From: a virus
IMG/VR virus record: IMGVR_UViG_3300025146_000052
Coordinates: 1-28,740 of that record
DNA: 28,740 nt
Strand: one strand, 5' to 3'
The stretch's first letter is position 1; every line of letters starts with the position of its first letter. Shown one piece after another: positions 1 through 6,201 of this stretch. The notes under the pieces are model-generated. The model did no database searches, was not told the DNA's origin, and was given only the letters and a program-made list of their open reading frames with translations. Made by a program: the position numbers and the translations under genes.

Positions 1-1
1 C

Positions 2-130
2 TGCAAGCGAGCAGTGCTGACGGACCCGGATCGCCACTCGGAGGCGACGTGGGATCGCCGCGACAGGTCGACGCCAGCGGCACGACGAGTCGCAGCCTAC
101 TGGCGCAGCGTAGAGGAAAGGAAGGTGTAG
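2..130 (+). CDS. C-terminal end of an unknown protein (partial)
   Basis: An open frame enters from the left edge and ends at a TAG at 128-130, giving 42 residues that end in AAYWRSVEERKV. The stretch is rich in Arg, Asp and Ala and looks like a real, helical protein tail rather than a shadow. It ends two bases before the ATG of the next gene, as expected of operon neighbours. The N-terminus is off the window, so no family can be named. The other two plus frames here read as low-complexity Gly/Ser sequence. Confidence 0.5.
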   Translation, partial: CKRAVLTDPDRHSEATWDRRDRSTPAARRVAAYWRSVEERKV

Positions 131-132
131 CG

Positions 133-303
133 ATGAAGCCATTTGACCCAGACATCAAGGCATTGCGCGGCGCTATCCGCGCCCTCTCGTACTCATCGTC
201 TCCTAGGATGTTGCGGGCAAACCTAGAGTTTCTGTGGGATAGGTTCGTCAATCATCCCAGCCAAACCGCCCTGGCGGGCGCGGACGAAAAGGTAACGAGA
301 TAG
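133..303 (+). CDS. Small hypothetical protein (56 aa)
   Basis: The ATG at 133 is preceded by an AAGGAAGG ribosome binding site about six bases upstream. The same frame is open further left, but that part reads as low-complexity sequence, and the previous gene covers it in another frame. The product begins MKPFDPDIKALRG and has a helical, Arg/Leu-rich middle (ALSYSSSPRMLRANLEFLWDR). It has no signal peptide or membrane segment. I do not recognise the family. The next reading frame begins within a few bases of its TAG. Confidence 0.5.
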   Translation: MKPFDPDIKALRGAIRALSYSSSPRMLRANLEFLWDRFVNHPSQTALAGADEKVTR

Positions 304-365
304 CATGTCCAGTACCCTCTCGGCTCCGCTCGTGGGCGCTGGCGCTCGGTGTCCTCGCCCTTGCT

Positions 366-1088
366 GTGATGCCGTGGGGTATGGAAGGAGATGTGGCTGA
401 TGATAACAACCCATTGTACTCATACGAACACTGCCGATCGACCTACTCAGAACTGTACGAGTTGCGGCCAGCAGGAACATGGCAGCGCCGCTTGCGTGAA
501 GCCTCCGTGGGTTCCGCCTGCGTCTCGACTATGGCTATCCTATTTCGTTCTGAGTACGAGGATCGTGTAGATGTCCTTGCTCGACAAGCTGCTGCGTACC
601 GTGAGGCGGTAGCAGCGCTTCGACATACGCCCACGAATCGGCGGGAAGATGTGGGATTGTTCGGGCTGTCAGTTAGTGAAGGGCTATCACCATCATCTAG
701 AGGAGTGCTGGATAACTGGCCCGCCGGATACCACACCAGAGAAGGTGACAAGGAGAGAGTTGCGCCGCGTTCACCAGAAGATGCAGACCGTGACGGAGGC
801 GGACGCGGCCCTAGCCCTCAACCTGCCGCATCAAGAGACGGCGACGGGGCTTGGCACTCCCTCCTCGCCGCCTATCCCTGGCCCACCGACCAAGCCGAGC
901 GAGTGATGATGTGCGAGAGCGGAGGCAACCCGAACGCTATCAGTCCAGATGGGGAGAACATCGGTTTGATGCAGATCAATCTCATCCACGGCTATAGCGC
1001 CGAGTACCTATTAGTGCCGGAGAACAACGTGGCCGTAGCCTATGAGATTTGGCTGGATCAGGGCTGGCTCCCTTGGGCTTGCCGATAG
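366..1088 (+). CDS. Lytic transglycosylase/lysozyme-like protein, N-terminal part uncertain
   Basis: The last 70 or so residues are a lysozyme-fold (SLT-like) peptidoglycan-cleaving domain. ESGGNP carries the expected catalytic Glu at about residue 184, and GLMQIN follows at about 200. Upstream of the GTG at 366 the same frame encodes a hydrophobic stretch, LRSWALALGVLALAVMPWG, after Arg residues. It looks like a signal peptide, but no ATG, GTG or TTG precedes it in frame. A single-base indel after the ATG at 305 would explain this. The middle, about residues 95 to 160, is low complexity and overlaps a more protein-like frame (571-906). The gene may therefore be frame-broken or two genes. The lytic domain is well supported; the start and continuity are not. 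It may be a virion-associated or secreted muralytic enzyme. Confidence 0.5.
   Translation: MMPWGMEGDVADDNNPLYSYEHCRSTYSELYELRPAGTWQRRLREASVGSACVSTMAILFRSEYEDRVDVLARQAAAYREAVAALRHTPTNRREDVGLFGLSVSEGLSPSSRGVLDNWPAGYHTREGDKERVAPRSPEDADRDGGGRGPSPQPAASRDGDGAWHSLLAAYPWPTDQAERVMMCESGGNPNAISPDGENIGLMQINLIHGYSAEYLLVPENNVAVAYEIWLDQGWLPWACR
571..906 (+). pseudogene. Possible zinc-finger small protein interrupted by an amber codon
   Basis: This frame starts at an ATG with GAGGA eight bases upstream and reads MSLLDKLLRTVRR. It then meets an in-frame TAG at 610-612 and continues as a convincing protein to a TGA at 904-906. The downstream part has a metal-binding-like pattern, CSGC then HHHLEEC, followed by a basic helix (VTRRELRRVHQKMQT) and a Pro-rich tail. 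An internal ATG at 649 could start a shorter 85-residue product. It overlaps the transglycosylase-like frame, and only one of the two is likely to be used between about 650 and 830. Amber read-through is unlikely because other genes here end in TAG. Confidence 0.35.
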
Positions 1089-1113
1089 TCCGACGAGAAA
1101 GGAGGTGATGCAC

Positions 1114-1248
1114 ATGGGAACGACCCCCAACGGTGATCCGGCAGAGGAAGAGGCGCAGCAGAGCGCACCGACGCCAGCGACCGAAGAGCCGGCAGAGTCC
1201 GGCGACCAGCCGGCGGAAGAGCCGCCCGCAGAGCAGCCAGCGGAGTAG
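1114..1248 (+). CDS. Acidic Pro/Glu/Ala-rich microprotein (44 aa)
   Basis: The ATG at 1114 sits eight bases after a near-complete anti-16S match (GAAAGGAGGTGA at 1096-1107). That is the strongest ribosome binding site on the plus strand here. The product is low complexity, with PAEEPPAEQPAE-like repeats and almost no hydrophobic residues, so it should be disordered and strongly acidic. Another ATG lies at 1108 but overlaps the ribosome binding site. Function is unknown. The strong initiation signal argues that it is translated, despite low complexity. Confidence 0.5.
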   Translation: MGTTPNGDPAEEEAQQSAPTPATEEPAESGDQPAEEPPAEQPAE

Positions 1249-1258
1249 CCTCTGGCGA

Positions 1259-1294
1259 ACTGGCCCTGTGCGCGGGAGTGCGTACCGGGCCAGT
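1259..1294 (+). terminator. Inverted repeat just after the acidic microprotein
   Basis: ACTGGCCC at 1259-1266 pairs perfectly with GGGCCAGT at 1287-1294 across a 20-base loop, eleven bases after the TAG of the upstream gene. No U-tract follows, and the ribosome binding site of the next ORF begins directly after it. A classical intrinsic terminator is therefore not supported. It could be an mRNA hairpin affecting stability or partial termination. Confidence 0.3.
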
Positions 1295-1311
1295 GGCGAG
1301 GAGCTAGTCGG

Positions 1312-1389
1312 ATGACGAAACGTAACTCCGCAGGGCGGGGCAGCAGTGCCATTGTGTACTGTGCGTGCAAGAGGAAGATGACGGGATGA
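1312..1389 (+). CDS. Leader-like microprotein (25 aa)
   Basis: A 25-residue ORF begins with ATG at 1312, eight bases after GAGGAG. It ends with a TGA that overlaps the ATG of the next gene (ATGA). The product is basic, with two Cys in YCACKRKM. The good ribosome binding site and the overlap suggest it couples translation into the deoxyribosyltransferase-like gene. Alternatively it is a chance ORF over that gene's leader. Confidence 0.35.
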   Translation: MTKRNSAGRGSSAIVYCACKRKMTG

Positions 1390-1769
1390 GAATCTACCTC
1401 GCGGCCGCGTTCTCCCGCCGCGCCGAGCTGTCGGCCTACGCCGCCGAACTTCGCACCCTGGGACACGAAGTCACCTCCCGCTGGCACGAAGGCGAGCGCC
1501 ACCAGGCGAGCGAGGAGGAGCTGCTGGGCGCGGACCAGACCACGGCCATCCGCCTCGCCTCCGAGGACTGGGACGACCTGGAGCGGGCCGAGCTGCTGAT
1601 CGCCTTCACGGATGGCCAACAGCACCGCCACGGCGCCCGCCACGCCGAGTTCGGTCTGGCGCTGGGCCTGCACATGGTCTGCTGGATAGTCGGGCCCCGG
1701 GAGCATGTCTTTCATGCGCTGGCGGATCGTCAGTTTGCGAGCTGGCAGGAGGCGAAGGCCGCACTGTGA
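1386..1769 (+). CDS. Nucleoside 2-deoxyribosyltransferase-like protein
   Basis: The 127-residue product begins MRIYLAAAFSRRAEL, the first strand and loop typical of the nucleoside 2-deoxyribosyltransferase/DUF4406-like fold. It continues with a Glu/Asp-rich segment, then DLERAELLIAF, the second strand and acidic helix. ARHAEFGLALGLH follows; in the family a Glu in this helix is the nucleophile that attacks the deoxyribose. Such enzymes exchange or hydrolyse the base of deoxynucleosides or nucleotides, and phages use them in nucleotide metabolism. An in-frame GTG at 1365 exists, but the ATG at 1386 gives the expected N-terminus. Its TGA overlaps the GTG of the methyltransferase (GTGA), so the two are coupled. 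Confidence 0.75.
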   Translation: MRIYLAAAFSRRAELSAYAAELRTLGHEVTSRWHEGERHQASEEELLGADQTTAIRLASEDWDDLERAELLIAFTDGQQHRHGARHAEFGLALGLHMVCWIVGPREHVFHALADRQFASWQEAKAAL

Positions 1770-2441
1770 AGCCGTACTACCAGGACGAGGCGGTGACAAT
1801 CTACCACGGGGACGCACTGGACGTGCTGCCACGCTTGCCCGCAGAGAGCATCGATCTTGTGATCGCTGATCCGCCGTATGGTATGGCGCTGTCGCCGCAC
1901 GGCAGACGGAAGCAGCCCCTGCCGATGGACATGATCACGAATGATCATGAGGGGTTCGATCCGTTCGACCATCTTACGCTAGCGCTCAAGGCCCTGCGCA
2001 ACAACCGCCATTTTTACGTGTTCGGCCCGTTCGATGTGAAGCGGCTCCATCAATGCGGCCCTTCATGCGAATTAATCTGGGACAAAGGGATGATGTCTGG
2101 CGGTAACACTGCTTTGCCCTGGGGTCCGGCGCACGAGCGGATCACGTTTGGCACGAGGTGTAGGTCAAAGGTCAATATCGCCGAGGGGTACGGTAAGGGT
2201 GCAGTGAGGATGCGGAGGGCATCCGTGTTGCGCTTCGATCGGCCGAACGCAGCACGCCCGCGCAATCATCTAGCCGAAAAGCCTGTAGCGCTATTGCGCG
2301 AACTGATTGAATCATCCTCGCGCATGGGCGAGACGGTGCTCGACCCATTCGTAAGGAGCGGCTCAACGTGCCTAGCGGCGAAGCTCGAAGGCCGTCGCGC
2401 CCATCGGCATCGAGATCGAAGAACGCTACCGGACGGCCTGA
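1766..2441 (+). pseudogene. DNA adenine/cytosine-N4 methyltransferase broken by a single-base insertion
   Basis: The product starts at a GTG overlapping the previous stop and has the class N6/N4 methyltransferase layout. VIADPPYG (catalytic motif IV) is near residue 35, and the AdoMet-binding region GETVLDPF then SGSTCLAAKLEGRRA is near the end. The expected next segment, AIGIEIEERYRTA and a TGA at 2439-2441, is present but in the +1 frame. One extra C in the CCC at 2400-2402 breaks it. Read straight on, the frame runs into antisense of the lysin gene to 3097, which is not biological. In the AdoMet loop the usual Gly of DPFxGSG is Arg (DPFVRSG), which suggests decay or relaxed constraint. Family members protect phage DNA from restriction or mark it. 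Confidence 0.65.
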
Positions 2442-2585
2442 CTGAAGACGAGATGGCCGAGCTCAGGGTACGACCGGGAGACCAGTACCTACCGCACGTA
2501 CCGCTCGCGGCTGACGGCGAGAGGACTCGTCACGATCAGCGGCGGGCGCGTTGTGGCGAGCGACGTACTCTTCCCGGAGATCTAG
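2442..2585 (+). pseudogene. Possible C-terminal fragment of a winged-helix protein
   Basis: Directly after the methyltransferase stop, the same frame stays open for 47 codons to a TAG. The part ETSTYRTYRSRLTARGLVTI followed by SGGRVVASDVLFPEI looks like the recognition helix and wing of a small winged-helix domain. There is no ATG, GTG or TTG in the fragment's early part and no ribosome binding site. It is best explained as the remnant of a deleted gene, or as a tail normally fused to something else. It is short, and the identification rests on pattern only. Confidence 0.3.
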
Positions 2586-2617
2586 TGGTGGCCCTAAGGC
2601 AGCCGGCGGCGAGCCGT

Positions 2618-3469
2618 TTAGCCCTGCGCTTTTGCCAGCGCCAGCACGTACATGATCTGGTCGATGCGCCCCTTCGGCAGCCGCTGGCCCCGCGCGTTCG
2701 CCTCAGCCAGCTCCGCGATCATCGCAGCAAAGTTGTGGCGCGCCTTCAGCGCGGCGATCTCTTCCAGCAGTCCCATCTCAGCCTTCTCCTCCGACACAAG
2801 CCGGGCGAACACCGCCCACTCGTCCAGCGCTGCGTGACCGACGGTGTAGAGGTTGCATCCCAGGAAACCCCGTCGGTCGCTCTCCTCGAACTGCGCCCGC
2901 ACGTCCTCGGCGCCGATCTGATCGTAGGCCTGGATCGTCGGCAGCACGGCCTTGCCCTGGAAGTCCTGGCCGCTGTCGAGGCAGTCGCGGAAGGCGGCGA
3001 CGACGAACCCTGGCGGTTGTGCTGGCCTGAACGCAGCCGGGTAGATCATAGGCATCACACCCGCGCAGCGGCCGATCAGCTCCCGCTGGTAGGGTAGGGT
3101 CGTGCGGTTGCCCCGCGTATCGACCGAAGCGTAGACCTCCACTCCGGGCGCGAGCCGTTCCAGCTCGTCCAGGAGCTGGCGCATCGGGAGCGCAGGTTGG
3201 CTCTCCCATTCCACCTCAGCGTTGACGACGGCGAAGCGGGCGCCGCGCTGGATGCCCTCCGCCAGGTAGCGCGCCTCCTGAAGCGGCTGTGCCGGGTAGA
3301 CATACCGCTCCACGGCGACCGGCGCGCCGGCGGCCCTGAACGCCTGTAGCTGGTCCCAGTAGCGGGCCTTCACGATCACGCCGCCGCACTTCTTGGCGCG
3401 GTCTACGCAGGCCGCGAAGGGCAGCGCGCCGTACGCGTTCCACCAAGTCCAGAAGCCAGCGCCTTTCAT
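2618..3469 (-). CDS. Glycoside-hydrolase-like TIM-barrel lysin candidate
   Basis: The 283-residue product begins MKGAGFWTWW. It has the alternating strand/helix pattern of a TIM barrel: VIVKARYW, APVAVERYVYP, FAVVNAEVEWES, VEVYASVDTRG, CAGVMPMIYP, KAVLPTIQAYD, FLGCNLYTVG. The acidic motif NAEVEWE (residues 83-89) sits at the end of a strand, as catalytic Asp/Glu pairs do in GH25-like and related phage glycosidases. A C-terminal helical region of about 60 residues (EIAALKARHNFAAMIAELAEAN) may mediate binding or oligomerisation. It is last in the late operon, next to small membrane proteins, where endolysins usually lie. The ATG overlaps the upstream TGA (ATGA) and follows repeated GGAAGGAG ribosome sites. 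The exact family is not certain; an open frame upstream of the ATG is the neighbouring gene's antisense register. Confidence 0.6.
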   Translation of the reverse strand: MKGAGFWTWWNAYGALPFAACVDRAKKCGGVIVKARYWDQLQAFRAAGAPVAVERYVYPAQPLQEARYLAEGIQRGARFAVVNAEVEWESQPALPMRQLLDELERLAPGVEVYASVDTRGNRTTLPYQRELIGRCAGVMPMIYPAAFRPAQPPGFVVAAFRDCLDSGQDFQGKAVLPTIQAYDQIGAEDVRAQFEESDRRGFLGCNLYTVGHAALDEWAVFARLVSEEKAEMGLLEEIAALKARHNFAAMIAELAEANARGQRLPKGRIDQIMYVLALAKAQG

Positions 3470-3657
3470 GTCTCTCTCCTTCCGCTCCTTTCGCTCCTTC
3501 CGCACTGGTGCGCGACGCCCGCCCAGAACGCCAGCAGCCAGCCCAGGGGCACAAGCCCGGGCCAGCACACGAGCCAGAGCAGCGCAGGGGCGTCTGGCGG
3601 CATCCCGGCGCGCCAGGCGGCTTCCGCGACCGCCTCAGCCTCGGTCTGGACGCTCAC
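3466..3657 (-). CDS. Small membrane protein of the lysis region (63 aa)
   Basis: The chosen start is the GTG at 3657, overlapping the previous TGA (GTGA). The open frame extends upstream, but that part covers the neighbour. The product has an acidic, Ala-rich N-terminus (SVQTEAEAVAEAAWRAG), then one long hydrophobic segment around LLWLVCWPGLVPLGWLLAFWAG, then a basic Ser/Arg tail. One membrane span or a tight hairpin is likely. Its stop overlaps the lysin start. Position and topology suggest a holin, antiholin or spanin-like accessory role, but no family is recognised. Confidence 0.5.
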   Translation of the reverse strand: MSVQTEAEAVAEAAWRAGMPPDAPALLWLVCWPGLVPLGWLLAFWAGVAHQCGRSERSGRRET

Positions 3658-3821
3658 AGCGCCTTCACCGCGTCCGACAGCCGGCACCCGTCCTCCACCC
3701 ACGCGGCCCGCCGCGCCACGGTCAGCGCCAGCAGTTGCAGTCCCGCACTCCGCGAGAAGCCGATGAGCCGTTGCAGCGTGCCCAGCACGCGGAGTCCCCT
3801 GGCCAGCTCGTTAGCTTCCAC
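3654..3821 (-). CDS. Small helical protein (55 aa)
   Basis: The GTG at 3821 starts inside the end of the holin-like gene and follows GGGAG eight bases upstream. The product reads MEANELARGLRVLGTLQRLI and continues as a Leu/Arg-rich amphipathic helix to DAVKAL. It has no clear membrane span or signal peptide. It overlaps both neighbours by a few bases (eleven upstream, four downstream), as expected in a compact operon. Function is unknown; lysis control is possible by position only. Confidence 0.45.
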   Translation of the reverse strand: MEANELARGLRVLGTLQRLIGFSRSAGLQLLALTVARRAAWVEDGCRLSDAVKAL

Positions 3822-4065
3822 CGCCCCCGCTCCCAGCTCCGTTGCCGCCGTTGCCGCTTCCGTTCGCAGCGGCCGCGTCCACCGCCGCTTGCTTGAGCAC
3901 CTGCCAGCCGCCCAGCCCCAGGATGCCAGCCAGCGCGACGCCGACCAGCTCCGGGCTCTGGGTGAACGTCTCCGGCCGGATGGCGGCCAGGCCGAGCACG
4001 AGCCCGACGGCGTGGCTCATGGCGGCGACGGAGCCGATCAGCTTCCTCGATAGCAGTGCGTTCAT
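3811..4065 (-). CDS. Holin candidate (84 aa)
   Basis: The product has two predicted membrane segments, around LIGSVAAMSHAVGLVLGLAAI and VGVALAGILGLGGWQVL, separated by a short polar turn (RPETFTQSPEL). A disordered Gly/Ser/Asn tail (NGSGNGGNGAGSGGGGS) follows. Two spans, about 80 residues and a position one gene group before the lysin fit a class II-like holin. Phage holins form membrane lesions that release or activate the endolysin. Its ATG overlaps the previous stop by ATGA (4062-4065). The sequence alone does not prove function. Confidence 0.5.
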   Translation of the reverse strand: MNALLSRKLIGSVAAMSHAVGLVLGLAAIRPETFTQSPELVGVALAGILGLGGWQVLKQAAVDAAAANGSGNGGNGAGSGGGGS

Positions 4066-4391
4066 TGGTCTAACCTCCCAAACTTCCCGAACATGAACCT
4101 ATCGATCCTGTCGACCAAGTTCTCCATCGCGCGCGCTGTCCGCTGCTCCTCCGCCACCATCTGCTCCAGGTGCCGCCCCTGGCCTGCCAGCTCGTCCAGC
4201 ATCCGGTCGATGCGCTGCTCCCGCCCTTTCATCACGTCAAGCAGCTTGCCCACCTCGCCGTTCGTCTTGCCATTGCGCCGGAGCACCCACCAGACGCCGC
4301 CGCCGCCGATGAGGACGGCCCCCATCATGCCTAGGTCGGCGAGCATCTTGATCGCCTCTAAGCTGGCAGATTGCAATACAAGTCCTTCCAA
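4062..4391 (-). CDS. Membrane-anchored coiled-coil protein (109 aa)
   Basis: The start is a TTG at 4391 in a TGATTG overlap with the upstream microprotein, with GGAGGG about eight bases before it. An N-terminal hydrophobic segment (LGMMGAVLIGGGGVWWVL) is followed by a basic loop (RRNGKTNGE). A long heptad-like helix comes next: LLDVMKGREQRIDRMLDELA and on to MENLVDRIDRFMFGK. One membrane span plus a cytoplasmic or periplasmic coiled coil resembles phage lysis-cassette accessory proteins of the XhlA or spanin kind, although XhlA has the reverse order. Its position directly before the holin candidate supports a lysis role. Confidence 0.5.
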   Translation of the reverse strand: MEGLVLQSASLEAIKMLADLGMMGAVLIGGGGVWWVLRRNGKTNGEVGKLLDVMKGREQRIDRMLDELAGQGRHLEQMVAEEQRTARAMENLVDRIDRFMFGKFGRLDQ

Positions 4392-4529
4392 TCACGTTCC
4401 CTCCGCTTTACTGAGCCACGCGCCGCACTTCGTGCAACGCGGACGAACGACGATGCGATAGGCGCCGTCCTTGCCCCTGAGCCAGTACCAGCGGCCCTCG
4501 TGCCGGCAGGGAAACAGGCGGCGCAGCAT
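4392..4529 (-). CDS. Zinc-binding microprotein (45 aa)
   Basis: This gene is too short for most gene callers. The ATG at 4529 follows GGAG seven bases upstream and the ORF ends in a TGA next to the TTG of the following gene. The product has C8, H10 and a C32-x2-C35 pair (FPCRHEG and RCTKCGAW), a compact zinc-ribbon-like arrangement. It is otherwise basic and aromatic (RWYWLRGK). Similar small Cys-pair proteins occur elsewhere in this operon. Function is unknown. Confidence 0.55.
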   Translation of the reverse strand: MLRRLFPCRHEGRWYWLRGKDGAYRIVVRPRCTKCGAWLSKAEGT

Positions 4530-4541
4530 GGGCAGTCTCCA

Positions 4542-5699
4542 TCAGATCACCTGCGCCAACAACCGCCGCCGGTCTTCTGCGGCAGGCAGCGCGATATAGT
4601 CCACCCCCATCGCCTCGGCATGGATGGCAGTGTTGCGCCAGGCTACAGCATTTGCGCCACGGGTAGCCCGCGTCCCAGGTTCCCAACTGTTCAGCCCGGC
4701 CTGTGACCAGGGGCTTCCATCAGGAGCCCGCCAGAACACGGCGCGCTGAGGAGTATAGTCATCCACAGGGCCGTAGTTGGTCTGTACTTCCTCTTTGTTG
4801 GTTGTCCCGCCGTCGGTGGACATGCCGTAGGGACTGAGGGTTTTCGCAGCAATAGTTGTCCTGGCCCAATCGAAGAGCACCACGACTTCGGGGTTTGCCA
4901 TCGTGATATTCGTGGTCGTGAAGGTCTGGCGGTCTGTAGTGTTCGCATCAGTACGCGAGTCCAGGAATGTTGTGTCGCCGTCGGGCGGGTCTTCGTCTAC
5001 AGAGTCGTGACGCGGGGCAGTAGGCGGTGCCCCTGCCTCGTCTGCATAATATTCGTTGTACGATGTGCCGTTGCCGGAGACGACAAGTTCCTGCCCGTTC
5101 AGCGTCGAGGCGTCGATACGTTCGTCAGTGTCGCTGAAAACGGCCAGCACTTCGCGGACAGAGAAGCTCCCGTTAGTGGGATCGGTATGCTCTCTGGACA
5201 GGATCACGGTATTAGGAGTTGCACCTACGGTAAAGCTGGAGGAATCGATCTCTAGCGTACTGCCGATCCAGACTCGCCCACGGGTAGGTGAAGCGATTTG
5301 GCGGCTGACACTGATATTGTAGGCCGTGCCAAAGGAAAGCAGGGTTGTGCCGGTGACAATCGCTCCAGACTCCACCTCAATGACATAGTTGGAACCCGAC
5401 TTCTTGGCAAAGATTTCCAATCCAGCATAGTGGAACATCTTGCGCCTCGTGCCATCCGCCCAGCTCGCATGGTCGGTAACGGTCAGGCTGTTGACTCCCA
5501 GGAGCGAATAGCTCATCCCTGCCGACGTAGGACGGTTGGTCCAGATCGCGCCGGCGTAGATCGCATCTACACCGAAATCGAATGAGCAGGCACCCACACT
5601 GAGCGTTGGAGTACCATAGATTTCACCAGTGAACCAACCGTAATAGGGCAGATGCGAGCTTAGCCAGGCCAACGAGGCATATGCCTTACGTGTCGCCAC
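4542..5699 (-). CDS. Tail-tip/appendage structural protein (385 aa), unknown family
   Basis: The GTG at 5699 is chosen because AGGAG lies seven bases upstream; it starts inside the end of the previous gene. The frame remains open upstream only as that gene's shadow. The product is rich in Thr, Ser, Gly and Asn and in short beta-strand patterns (SLTVTDHASW, GRVWIGSTLEIDSSSFTVG, TVILSREHTD). Its middle (YVIEVESGAIVTGTTLLSFG) looks like a LamG/concanavalin-type beta-sandwich. A linker with PPDGDTTF is followed by a C-terminal domain containing VVVLFDWART. This composition is typical of phage receptor-binding or decoration proteins after the fibre genes. GC is lower than in the core genes, a sign of exchange. 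Confidence 0.5.
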   Translation of the reverse strand: MATRKAYASLAWLSSHLPYYGWFTGEIYGTPTLSVGACSFDFGVDAIYAGAIWTNRPTSAGMSYSLLGVNSLTVTDHASWADGTRRKMFHYAGLEIFAKKSGSNYVIEVESGAIVTGTTLLSFGTAYNISVSRQIASPTRGRVWIGSTLEIDSSSFTVGATPNTVILSREHTDPTNGSFSVREVLAVFSDTDERIDASTLNGQELVVSGNGTSYNEYYADEAGAPPTAPRHDSVDEDPPDGDTTFLDSRTDANTTDRQTFTTTNITMANPEVVVLFDWARTTIAAKTLSPYGMSTDGGTTNKEEVQTNYGPVDDYTPQRAVFWRAPDGSPWSQAGLNSWEPGTRATRGANAVAWRNTAIHAEAMGVDYIALPAAEDRRRLLAQVI

Positions 5700-6198
5700 G
5701 TAGAAACTCCTGGACGTTCTCAATCGGAATCTGCGGGCTGTATGCGTCCTGATAGAGAGGCAGGATGACGGCAGCGTCAGCGCGTACCAGGTCGGGGAAC
5801 GGCCGGGCCTCAGCCGCCAGATCGTCGCGGGCGTCCGCAAGCCGCGCCATCCAGATGTAGCGCCCACTCGTCCTGACCCGTCGTGGCCCTGTCTGGCGGA
5901 ACCGGGGGCGCATCGCCAGCACCAGTGCCTCCGGGATCGTCGCCCAGACGGGGAGCGCCGCCGTGGCTGGGAAGCGCAGCGCCATCAGCCGCAGTGCTTC
6001 GGCGAGCATCGGCACCATCGTCGCAGCGATGAACGCAGGCCCGCCAGGCTCGGCAATAGGGAGCGGCATGAGGTCGGCCACGTGGGTCATCAGGCCAGCC
6101 CCCATCGGGTATGGGTAGCCCGTAGGCACCTCGTAGTGCGCGAGGCGGCAGACAGCCGGTATGCCGGTGTCGCCTATGAAAACCTGCGCGAGTGCCAT
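5686..6198 (-). CDS. Hypothetical tail-region protein (170 aa)
   Basis: The ATG at 6198 lies three bases after the fibre gene stop. The product begins MALAQVFIGDTGIPAVCRLA and has a hydrophobic helical middle (FIAATMVPMLAEALRLMALR). An Arg/Asp-rich C-terminal half follows. It has no signal peptide and no known motif. It sits between the long fibre and a beta-rich appendage gene, so a connector or chaperone for these is possible. I do not recognise a family. Confidence 0.5.
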   Translation of the reverse strand: MALAQVFIGDTGIPAVCRLAHYEVPTGYPYPMGAGLMTHVADLMPLPIAEPGGPAFIAATMVPMLAEALRLMALRFPATAALPVWATIPEALVLAMRPRFRQTGPRRVRTSGRYIWMARLADARDDLAAEARPFPDLVRADAAVILPLYQDAYSPQIPIENVQEFLRGDT

Positions 6199-6201
6199 CC
6201 G

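Noticed and set aside
571-906. Amber recoding (TAG read as an amino acid)
   Set aside because: Several well-supported genes here stop at TAG (for example 22293, 15212, 15728), so a recoded amber is unlikely.
2586-2617. Bidirectional terminator between converging genes
   Set aside because: No stem followed by a T-run was found on either strand in the gap.
2442-3097. Continuation of the methyltransferase frame to 443 aa
   Set aside because: After the single-base break the frame is antisense to the lysin gene and the expected enzyme ends at 2441.
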